Part shown: piece after piece, positions 11,440 through 23,454 of the stretch
Layout: each line of letters opens with the position of its first letter
How positions within the stretch are numbered: the first letter of the stretch is position 1
Assembly (NCBI GenBank): GCA_007844125.1
Contig: CM017561.1
Coordinates: 31,302,889-31,366,888, forward strand
Direction: 5' to 3'
Source: Sinonovacula constricta
Lineage: Eukaryota; Mollusca; Bivalvia; Cardiida; Solecurtidae
DNA: 64,000 bases
Position numbers and translations under genes: made by a program
Notes under the pieces: generated by a model
The model's database searches: none
What the model saw: the letters and a program-made list of their open reading frames with translations, nothing else
What the model was told of the DNA's origin: nothing

Positions 11440-14400
11440 CTGAAATCATGAAAAAAATAGACATTAGTTAAAGAAAGACTCATTTCAAAACAAGAATGTG
11501 TGTGTGTATGGGTGTGTGCGCGGCTGTGTGCGGATACGTGTGTGTATGTGTGTGTATACACATATATTGCTGCTGGAGCCATTTTCCATATACATGTTTA
11601 AATAAATATATGTTCAGTGCCAGGGGAAAAATGGTGCTTACAATTAATACAAGTAAGTTAAGCAGTGTAAAGTGTAATTTAAAGTCATCTTAACCTGTGC
11701 CCAATTTATATGGTAAATACATCATATTATTAAACAAATTAATAACGAGAATTCTAATCAAAAGTAAAGTATGAGGTTGAATTAAATAGAATTGTTAAGG
11801 GCACACATTTCAGGTTTTTTTTATTATGGAATCTATTTTTGCGACATTGCTTACTTAAAGCAGTTTTTAACGTTTAGCACAATGAACGGAATAGTTAATG
11901 CTTTAACCACTGTCTGGTTCTGCACATGTTTAAAGAAAACTTTCCGTCTATTAGATTTGGACTATTACTTTTTACTATTCTTATCATAAGTGTGTCCTAC
12001 CTAAACCTAAACATAGAGCAGGTAAGGCAATGCTTTCGATCTTGCGGTCGTCCTTTTTCGCTTTGCGAAATATATTTTGGATGCACTTTCGAAGATCTTG
12101 CTCCATTTGCTTGTCATCCTTAAACTTTGGAGTCTTGGCATAAATGACATATTTAAATGTAGTTTGTCGATCATCGGGAACATCTTTGATAATGTTTTTC
12201 AACTTTTTTACTCGTTGCTTTTTTGGTGACACGTGGTCGGGTCCAACCTGCATTTCAATGGCTGTAGCGATTCTACCTGGTTCTTTGTCTTTGGCAGGCA
12301 ACACCGACACTACAGCATCAACATGGCACAACGAAATGTCATGTTTGTAAACCAGAACTTTCACAGAACCTTCATTTTGAAGGGCAATATCAAATGCATA
12401 AGGATTTTCCTCGGTTCCGAATGCTCTAAGCGAAAAATTCGTTATGTCAATCAGGTCTGCACTATCACTCGTTATATCAGCTTGTTCACTTGCTGTTGTT
12501 TTCCCAGTTCCGAATGTTATAACTGAAGGATTTGTGAGATTGATCAGGTCTGCACTATCACTCGTTATATCTGCCTGTTCACTTGCTGTTGTTTTTTTCC
12601 CAGTTCCAAATGTTATAACTGAAGGATTTGTTAGATTAATCAGGTCTGCACCATCGCTCGTTATTTCTGCTTGTTCTCTTGCTATTGAGGTTATTGGCAC
12701 GATGGAATCAAAAGGGAATGTGTCAGACGTTTTTCGGACTAGAGCTGGAGCAATATCCACAAAGTGACTTTCATTGGGTACCTTTGGAATGTAGCTCTTA
12801 ACAAACTCAATTTTTCCGTTTTTATATTCCTCAACACGCATCTCATTCGGCACGCCTGAGTTATCTGTTTAAAAACAACAAGTTATATAAATGAAAAGTA
12901 CAATTGGGACACATGAAAAAATACTGGTAAAACACGTCTTATCTTGAATATATTGTACATTTATTTGAGCAGCATTTCTGGGGGTGGGGATAGGGGGCTG
13001 TCTAATCTCTAACCTCACTATTTGCAGACACATATAATCTTTGTCCATATAAAATGATAGTTTGAATTTATGAAAAGTTGATAGATAGACAGAAGTCTTT
13101 TGGAGACAAAAATTTAAGCTTATAAATTAAAAACAGAATATTCGGAATAACGCTGATTTTTCATTTTCATAACATTTTTTAAACAACAACAAAATCTCTA
13201 TACAGAAAGAATGTGAGTTATAGCTGATCTATTACTCTCCTAAATATGATAGTTCCTTCTGAGGGATAACATGGACCAAATGCCAATTGTTGATCTAACA
13301 AAACGAGACATTTTACATGTCCGAACAAGCGATGTGTTACATTCAAGGCCCTGTGTAAATCATTCCTTCGAGAACTGTGGTATACAGTAAATGAGTCACA
13401 CATGACGATTTTATCAGGCAAGCATTTATCAGGACAAATCCTTTTTTTGAATCGGCGCAGATCCTTTTTAAAAAGAAAACTATTTATCTATGTCGTAAAT
13501 AACATTAAATTATTTAATAATACCTACATATTTTATAATAATGTCGATAAATGTACAAACCTTAAAAGCTATATCAAAGCATTTTTATTTAACTGTTTAC
13601 TGCTATAATACATTTTCTTGCCATGGTTAACGTTTGGAACTACTAGTTTCCCCGAAAAAAAAAGAAGATTTGTCAGTACACCGCCGAACATTTACTTCTG
13701 TATTTCGTAGATAAGAACAGTAAATTGACTGATTTAGTCCTTTTTAAATGGGCGTATAGAAATGCGTATTTAGATCTGGACAGAGCAAATCACGTATGTA
13801 CATGTGATTAATCGGTGATAACTCATCTCTCTGCAGACGCAGACGTGTGTACTCGAACCCACGCGGTGAGGGGCTGAGGAGGTACAAGTCAGCGATTCTA
13901 ACCACTCGGCCAAGGGCGCCCCTTATGCAATAAAGCAAAGCACGTGTGTACGTGTGAATATTTCGAATAAAAGTCGATGATAACTCATCTCTATGCAGAC
14001 GCAAACCACGTGTGTACATGTGGATATTCCGAATAAAAGTCGGTGATAACTCATCTCTATGCAGACGCAAACCACGTGTGTACATGTTGATATTCCGAAT
14101 AAAAGTCGGTGATAACTCATCTTACTGCAGACGCAAACCACGTGTGTACATGTGGATATTCCGAATAAAAGTCGGTGATAACTCATCTTACTGCAGACGC
14201 AAACCATGTGTGTACATGTGGATATTCCGAATAAAAGTCGGTGATAACTCATCTTACTGCAGACGCAAACCATGTGTGTACATGTGGATATTTCGAATAA
14301 AAGTCGGTGATAACTCATCTTTATGCAGACGCAAACCACGTGTGTACATGTTGATATTCCGAATAAAAGTCGGTGATAACTCATCTTTATGCAGACGCAA

Positions 14401-17400
14401 ACCACGTGTGTACATGTGGATATTCCGAATAAAAGTCGGTGATAACTCATCTGTATGCAGACGCAAACCATGTGTGTACATGTGGATATTCCGAATAAAA
14501 GTCGGTGATAACTCATCTTTATGCAGACGCAAACCACGTGTGTACATGTGGATATTTCGAATAAAAGTCGGTGATAACTCATCTTTATGCAGACGCAAAC
14601 CACGTGTGTACATGTTGATATTCCGAATAAAAGTCGGTGATAACTCATCTCTATGCAGACGCAAACCACGTGTGTACATGTGGATACTCCGAATAAAAGT
14701 CGGTGATAACTCATCTGTATGCAGACGCAAACCATGTGTGTACATGTGGATATTCCGAATAAAAGTCGGTGATAACTCATCTTACTGCAGACGCAAACCA
14801 CGTGTGTACATGTGGATACTCTGAATAAAAATCGGTGATAACTCATCTGTATGCAGACGCAAACCATGTGTGTACATGTGGATATTCCGAATAAAAGTCG
14901 GTGATAACTCATCTTACTGCAGACGCAAACCACGTGTGTACATGTGGATACTCCGAATAAAAATCGGTGATAACTCATCTCTATGCAGACGCAAACCATG
15001 TGTGTACATGTGGATATTCCGAATAAAAGTCGGTGATAACTCATCTTTATGCAGACGCAAACCACGTGTGTACATGTGGATACTCCGAATAAAAGTCGGT
15101 GATAACTCATCTTTATGCAGACGCAAACCACGTGTGTACATGTTGATATTCCGAATAAAAGTCGGTGATAACTCATCTCTATGCAGACGCAAACCATGTG
15201 TGTACATGTGGATATTCCGAATAAAAGTCGGTGATAACTCATCTTTATGCAGACGCAAACCACGTGTGTACATGTGGATACTCCGAATAAAAGTCGGTGA
15301 TAACTCATCTTTATGCAGACGCAAACCACGTGTGTACATGTGGATATTCCGAATAAAAGTCGGTGATAACTCATCTTTATGCAGACGCAAACCACGTGTG
15401 TACATGTGGATATTCCGAATAAAAGTCGGTGATAACTCATCTCTATGCAGACGCAAACCACGTGTGTACATGTGGATATTCCGAATAAAAGTCGGTGATA
15501 ACTCATCACTATGCAGACGCAAACCACGTGTGTACATGTGGATATTCCGAATAAAAGTTGGTGATAACTCATCTCTATGCAGACGCAAACCACGTGTGTA
15601 CATATGGATATTCCGAATAAAAGTTGGTGATAACTCATCTCTATGCAGACGCAAACCACGTGTGTACATGTAGATATTTCGAATAAAAGTCGGTGATAAC
15701 TCATCTTTGTGCAGACGCAAACCACGCGTGTACATGTGGATATTCCGAATAAAAGTTGGTGATAACTTATCTCCATGCAGACGCAAACCATGTGTGTACA
15801 TGTAGATATTCCGAATAAAAGTTGGTAATAACTCATCTCTATGCAGACGCAAACCATGTGTGTACATGTGGATATTCCGAATAAAAGTTGGTGATAACTC
15901 ATCTCTATGCAGACGCAAACCACGCGTGTACATGTGGATATTCCGAATAAAAGTTGGTGATAACTTATTTCCATGCAGACGCAAACCATGTGTGTACATG
16001 TAGATATTCCGAATAAAAGTTGGTGATAACTCATCTCTATGCAGACGCAAACCACGCGTGTACATGTGGATATTCCGAATAAAAAATCGGTGATAACTCA
16101 TCTGTATGCAGACGCAAACCATGTGTGTACATGTGGATATTCCGAATAAAAAATCGGTGATAACTCATCTGTATGCAGACGCAAACCACGCGTGTACATG
16201 TGAATATCGATTAAAAATCGGTGATAACTCAACTTTATGCAGACGCAAACCATGTGTGTACATGTGGATATTCCGAATAAAAAATCGGTGATAACTCATC
16301 TGTATGCAGACGCAAACCATGTGTGTACATGTTGATATTCCGAATAAAAGTCGGTGATAACTTTCTGTGCAGAAACAAACGACGCGCGTGTGCAAGCGCT
16401 TGTATGTGCACGCGCTTGTGTGTGTGCACTCGATATGAGTTTCTTAACTAAACTCTTAATGGATCCATACAAAAATACAAATCAAAACGTTACCTATACG
16501 TATAAACGTTAATAAAACCATATTAATAGTCGTTATTGGTTCACTGAAGGTGTAAATTCCCAATGTTTGGATGTTACCTATTAGCATCTCAGTTATCATT
16601 ATAATAAGAATTTATAAGAATCAATTTCAGTTTGTTAGTGCGATTTAGTTGATATGTTCCTTTAGCAAATACGGATGAACTCCCTTTGTCAAAGACGCTG
16701 AGCTAGTGATACATACCTGCACTTAAGATGAGGATGCCATCATCAGCTCTACAGTGTCCTGACAGTGCTCTCTGGGACATTCCACCTTCTTCCTCAGACG
16801 CCGGTACACCAGCATTGTGATCATTTTGTGAAGTATTATGTGTTGCGGCTTCTGCATGTACACGTGATTGGTGTTGAAGTTCAGTTTCTATGTCTGATTG
16901 TTCTAGAGTGAAAAATTGCCGAGAGGTTTCCAAAACACGTTCGACATTACCATCAGTCATGAAAACCAGGTGGACCTCTTTGAGGTGATTTGACAATCTT
17001 TCATAGTGTTGCAGCGCTCGACAATACTCTTGTGCACAAATAGTGTGTAGAATAGAATATTCTTCTGAAAAGTAACATTATATTTCATTATATAAGACAA
17101 TCTCTTACAAAAGTAAATTTTCTTTTATCTCAACTTGATTGGCACGAACTGACTGAACGTGGGCTAACAGTGTAGACATGATCAGACAGTCTTTGCCATG
17201 GATTTGCATCATTTGCCACTTTTTCAATGAATCCATTTACAGATGTTTGTTAGCTAAAGAGAATTGATATACCGTTTGTATAAGAGGCTGTTAAAACCTG
17301 TATACAATTAAGGACATTCTTGTATGCAAGTGATTGTCCTACCGTGCCGTTATACATGGTTGTTTGTTTGTTGGGTTTATAGTCCCACCAACAGTATTTC

Positions 17401-19880
17401 AGTTATCTGGAGACGGTGTCCACTTGAAGCAGATATAGTGCTGACTTCACCGTGTATAGCATGCCGTGAACACCTGGCATGATACCACACCCAGTCACAT
17501 TATCCTGACACCGGGCCAACCAGTCGTGGAACTGCCCTTATATTTGCTTTAGCATTAGCAAGGGAGCTATACAACTACCATTTTTAACGACTTTGGTATG
17601 TCGCGGCCCTGGATCGAACCCGGGGCCCCCCGTACCTGGAGCTGTACTTGTTTGTACCGATAATTTGGTGTTTACCTGAAAATAAGGCTGGTATTCCTAT
17701 GGAGGTCAAGTGAGTACTGTCTGCCCCCATCAAACAGACCAGCATTAAAGTGAAAATGTCTTTTCGGCACTTCGGTTCCTGTTGATAACCTGTCCATCTC
17801 ACTTCTTCTACGTGAAGAAGTTTCTTAAACTTTAAGCAACCAGCATTTGAAATAAAACAAGTTGTTGGGCCAAGTTTTTTAAACTTGTTAACGTTTTGTA
17901 TTCTGTTCAAGATTTCGCTTCCTGCTGCTTTATCAATCTCGCTTAGCGATCCTTCTGGCTTTACATTCACTACGCAGTCCACATTCAGATCAAGAATACT
18001 TCCCTTGTATACCTTGGCTTTTAACCTTTTTCCAACTTTAAGCGTCACGCAGAGTTTGAGTTTCATCGGCTGGGCTGGCGATGCCGCTATCACTGGTTCT
18101 GGATCAATGCAGCTTGGTTCTATGGGAGAGAAATTCTCTTGCCTCTGTCGTCTTCTTCTTCTTGCGGTATTCTTCACAATACCTAGGTATGTTTTGACGT
18201 TATAAACATTAAATGCCATTTTATCTTGTAAGCAGTACACATAAAGCTTATTGTTTTCAATGTTTAATGTAACACCGTCATTTTCACTTTCAAATTTTCG
18301 TTTGTTCTCTGTCATTGTCTTAACTTGCTCTTCTGATAAATCAATTACCTCACATTTGTAGCCTCTTATTCTCTCAATTTCTTCCCTAACTTTGTTGATT
18401 AAGTCTGTTTCTCCAGTAATCTTTAATTCTTGATTATGCTCACAATAGCTTACTTGTAGATTTCGTATATCTTTAATAAGGAATCTCAGCATTTGATGTA
18501 GCTCAAGGGAAATATCTCGGACGTACACATGCTCATGCCTCTCACTATTCTCCTTCTCCCTCGTTTTGAAAATCGGCTCTAAAGTCTCACGTGCTCTTGC
18601 AGGGGAACTAGCCTGGGTGTGTTCACTTGTCTCAGAAGTCTCAGCTTCGTGTTGCTTTTGTCGAAACTTCTTTGTGTCATCTAGAGTCGAATCTTCACCA
18701 ATCTCTGCTGACAGTGTCCTTCTAACGGTGGTGGGTAACTGTAATCGAACATTCAAACCGTAGTAAAACAGCAAAAAATCCTCTCCGCACAATCTCTATA
18801 TTGTTTTGGGGAACCAAAATGTTCATTAGGTGCGTACAATAAGAAATTGGCGACGAATCTTACGAATTTTTCAACTTTTTCTGCAAAAACATATCTTGCA
18901 ACAAAAACTGCAACAGTCTTGATGTAATGTTCCCAGGTAATATAAAAAACAACTATCCTAGTAAATCCACCATAATCTTATCGGGGAAAAGTTAGGAAAT
19001 TAGATAAAAATGATATAACATAGAAACCACACATTAAAATGACACAATCCTGTATTTTTACTATGGTGTTTTGGAATTTTACAAGGGAAACTCGTGTTGT
19101 TATCTATTTTCCGTCCTTTTCGTAGCCACATATTGCATTTAATTTTCATTGGTCATTTCAACAATTAAGAGTAGGTATCATTGTCAAAATAAGTTCAGCT
19201 TTGTTCAGAAAGGCTCGTGTGTTTAAATTTTTAATGGAAATGATGATGAATATATGGTAACTATTAGTAATTTCTCATTTCACTGAAAGCTGAAATTTTG
19301 GGTCGTTATATGAGACACTTGCAGAAAATGGGATTTTAATTAATCATTTGCTTGCATTGTTATTTTGAAGTAATGAGTTTATAATTTTCTTTTGAATCTT
19401 AATTAAACAAACAAGTCATATATTGTCATATATATCATATATGATATTAAAACGAAAACAATTCGCACTGAGAAATAAATAAGCCAATTTAGAAAATTAA
19501 AAACAAATTCTGTACATTTCTTTAAACCACTTTGACCAATGATCTCCACTAGTACATTGTAAGATCTTTTTTTTTCTTAATTAGAATATATTGTTGTTGT
19601 AAGTATGTGATCTTCATTTCCTTTGCATTTAGTTCTACGGTTATGCTATTTCTAGATTGACTGGGTTAATATATCCATTCCTAGTTATCCGTTAAAATAG
19701 TTCACTCGCTTTCGATGGAGTATAGTTCCCAAAATTGTCTGCAGATTTGAGACCATCAATTGTCCTCGGCTATTTTTCACGATAGTTATATTAAAAAGGT
19801 AACTTCAAAGATTACTTGATAGTTATACTTGTTATTGGTATACTGCGATTGACATAAGTTTTATAGAACTCGCTCTACAA

Positions 19881-19923
<43 letters not shown>

Positions 19924-22900
19924 ATTAATAAATAAATAAATAATATATATTTTTAAATATTGTGACATCGTTTTTCAATCAAAAGTAGACATGTCCATCT
20001 CATACTAAAATTATATGATATATTATTGAAACACAACTCTTTAAATTGATCATTCTCATTTTTTAGAAATTATGCAAAGTTGAGGCGTGTCTCCATTTTT
20101 ACAAAAAAAAAAAAATGTTTTTTTTTATGTAACCATTGTAAGGTAGTAATGTATGTATTTTGTATAACTGTACTCAGTTTTCTACTATACGTTATCTTTT
20201 AGTGAAAAGCATAGCTTACAAACGCTAAAAATACACAATATATACGCACATGAGGCAAATAATATGGTTATAGTAGCAGCGTCTCTTCATGCACAGTGGC
20301 TTTGTGTATGTTGGTCAAACACTGTCCTGTATTCTTTAAACGCAGTTTAAATATCCTGCTTTTGTCAACCCTTTTCTAGTTCTTATATGCTTTATTGTAT
20401 ACAAGTCAATTAGTACTACCTTTTTGTTGCTTGGAGCGTCAGTTTGACCATCCGCTTTAAAATCTGGAAACGAAACTTCCTTTTCTTTCCGTACGGAGCC
20501 ACAAACGCGATCTGAAACTGATACATGGTGTTCATGGTGTTGATTGATCATTGTCTAATTCAAAAGACAAGGAAGTATTACTTAAGATAATTCTTTTTTC
20601 TGCTTTTTAGTCTCCATATTGTTTATTGTGGCTTCCACCTTCACCATTTCAATGAGTTGTCACTGTTTAGTTTTTAAATGTATGGAGAATATTGGTGTAT
20701 ACAATTAAGTACTGTTTTTAACTGGATGTATACTATACTAATATTTTATATATTCTTCTAAATTATGACAGTCGGTGTAATAGTAAATAATGAAAATGCA
20801 TTGTGTATTTCATAATAATTTCAAGATCTAATACTACTCTACTACAACTACTACGGCTACTGCTACGACAACAACAATAACAACTGCTATTGCTACTGCT
20901 GCTTCTTTAATTCTACAAAAAAACACAACAACATACCAGCACCAATTGATCTAACAATAACTGCAAATTTTATTATGTATCGATACTATTTCTACTGCTA
21001 TTTCATTAATACTAATGCTTTACTCCTACGACAATAACTACTACTTCTAGCACTATAATACCAGCACCACTTCAACAACAAAAACAACTACTACTGCTAC
21101 TACTAATTTAACAACTTTTACTACTTCTTCTTCTACTACTTCTATTACAACAACAGCTACAAAGGATATATAAATAACTGCAAGCTTTGAGAACAACGCT
21201 CTGAACAATATGTTCCTGTTTTACCTGTGTCTTCAAGTCTGGCTGGAATCTTGTGCTAAAATGAAGAAACAGAACATTTAACAAATCACTGATATATAAA
21301 TACATATATATGCAAATTAACCATAAACGTTCTGAAACTCAAATCTTATAAATTTGTGCATAAAAATGACGTATTTTTTAACAATTCGGAATCGAATTAG
21401 ATCTAAACAACAAAAGACAGCTCAGCAAAAAGACTTACGTCGTCTGCCGTCGAACTTTCATTTACGTTTTTTCTGGTTTTCAATGTTTCTGGAAAGAAGA
21501 ACAACAACATATTATTAGATCATTGTTCAAACGGCTTTGGACGGGACTTCAATGATACGGTAAGTCATTTGGCAACATAATGCAATCAAAATGTTTAAAC
21601 ATTTTACAGAAAAGGAAGAAGTTAATTTTAGTTAAAATAAACTACGTTTGTTAACAAACAGATTTCAATGGATGGAAAATATATAAAATAAGGAAATAGT
21701 TTTAACTTAAGTAATTAATGAAAAGTTATCTTTGAGCATATCTGTGGAGTCATTTGAAGTTACCATTTGTGATCCCTGGCTCTTGGACAATCGGCTGAAA
21801 CAAGAGAATACTATGCTATTAAAGTCTATTGTAGTCTAGGCTGGGGATAGTGCACATACATGTAAAGCTGATATATTGTTAAATTATTTGTATGTTCATG
21901 ATGAGACCGCAAATAACTAATAAGTCGTGTTTTTAAATAACTTTAAGTTATTATTCCTATAAAAAGCACCTGTCACGTTCAATATTACGACGGCCTGCTT
22001 TAAAACGATGCCAATGTTAATATCACTTTTTCAGACCTGGGCCGAACAATTATATTGATATAAAGCACGCATTTGAGGTGATTTGATTGGCTATAAAAGG
22101 CAGGGCCTTCGACCTTAGGCTAATACGACTGCCCTTGGACAAATAACAAGGCCTATATCAAATCACTTATTTGTTATTATATATTAATACCTACTTATAT
22201 TCAGTGAGAAACATGTTATACCACAATTAAAAAGCTATAATATGGGATGGGATGGGATTAGCCGGCATTTTTACCGATACTGTGCAGCGACATTTCTATC
22301 ATTATAGCACAGGGGCACTTATGAGGTGCCCAGGGACTGAACCCGGCCGGTTCATTATACTGACACAGACGAGTCAGGCGTAATGCTGTCCCCTTAGCCA
22401 CAAGCGTTAGGAGTGATGCCACTTATACCAACTTTAAAGTCTTTGGTTTGACCCGGCCGGGGTTTGAACCCACGACCTCCCGATCCACAAGCCGACGCTC
22501 CACCACCTGAGCTATTGCAGCCGGTGCTATAATTTACGTCATCTTTGCACCTTTGAAATGTTCACCTTGCTAGCGGAGTCGAATCACTTTGTAAGGGAGG
22601 TACATCCAATACAAAATGTACGGCAGTTTATGTCCACCAGTTGTCAAAATTGTATTACTTTTTCAGAACCATCAAATATCATCATACTCGCAGCAATGGA
22701 CCCATATTACAGCCAGTTTTGCAGATGAGTCCCGGTTTTGTTAACCGTATTGACCATGTCGTAACATATAAACGTCCCCCAAACTGGAACTGTATTTCGC
22801 GTGGTTTTATGGTTTTTAATTACTTTTTAATAACTGTTTGTTTTTGTAAAATGATACATTTAAAACATTGAAAAAGAATAAATTTGGTTTTAATTGACAA

Positions 22901-23395
22901 TTTTACATATGACGTCATTGCCTAGCTACTCTCTATGGCATTGCTTACGTAATATATTACACACTATTTTATTGACTCGGTAGGGACCATTTAGCTTCGT
23001 GTCATTTACCTTCCGTACATATAATATACATTTAAGTTCCCTGCACTTACTTATAAATCATTTGGAAAGAGTAGTATTGACTGTTTTTATTGTGTGTTGC
23101 ATTATACCTTCCTGGGAGTATCAACTTTGCAGCACCAATATCTTGTTTTGAGTTGTTACATCGCACAGACATAATAAGGGTTATGATGGCGAGGTCCAGC
23201 TATTTATTGGTGGAGGACGATCCCAGACATGTCTCTATGGTGAACCACTGACATACCACAGGCCAGCTGGACGACGTACCTGCAGGAGTTCCTGCCCCGA
23301 TTGGGACCCGAACACACTTTGGGCTGAGGAGTGGCAAGCGTTTTGTATTAAAACTGTGCCATTCGTAAAAAATCATAGCCAAAATGAAAGAACTA

Positions 23396-23454
<59 letters not shown>

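Noticed and set aside
12144..12767. Plus-strand ORFs opposite exon 31
   Set aside because: Shadows of the minus-strand coding repeats; no splice or domain support.
13923..16122. Very long ORFs (up to 710 codons) on both strands
   Set aside because: They arise because the 66-bp minisatellite is a multiple of three and lacks stops; periodic in every frame and not protein-like.
13923..16377. CRISPR-like array
   Set aside because: Repeats are contiguous with no unique spacers, in a eukaryotic intron.
22440..22524. Possible functional tRNA gene on the minus strand
   Set aside because: It is the head of a SINE with a matching second copy at 29636-29886.
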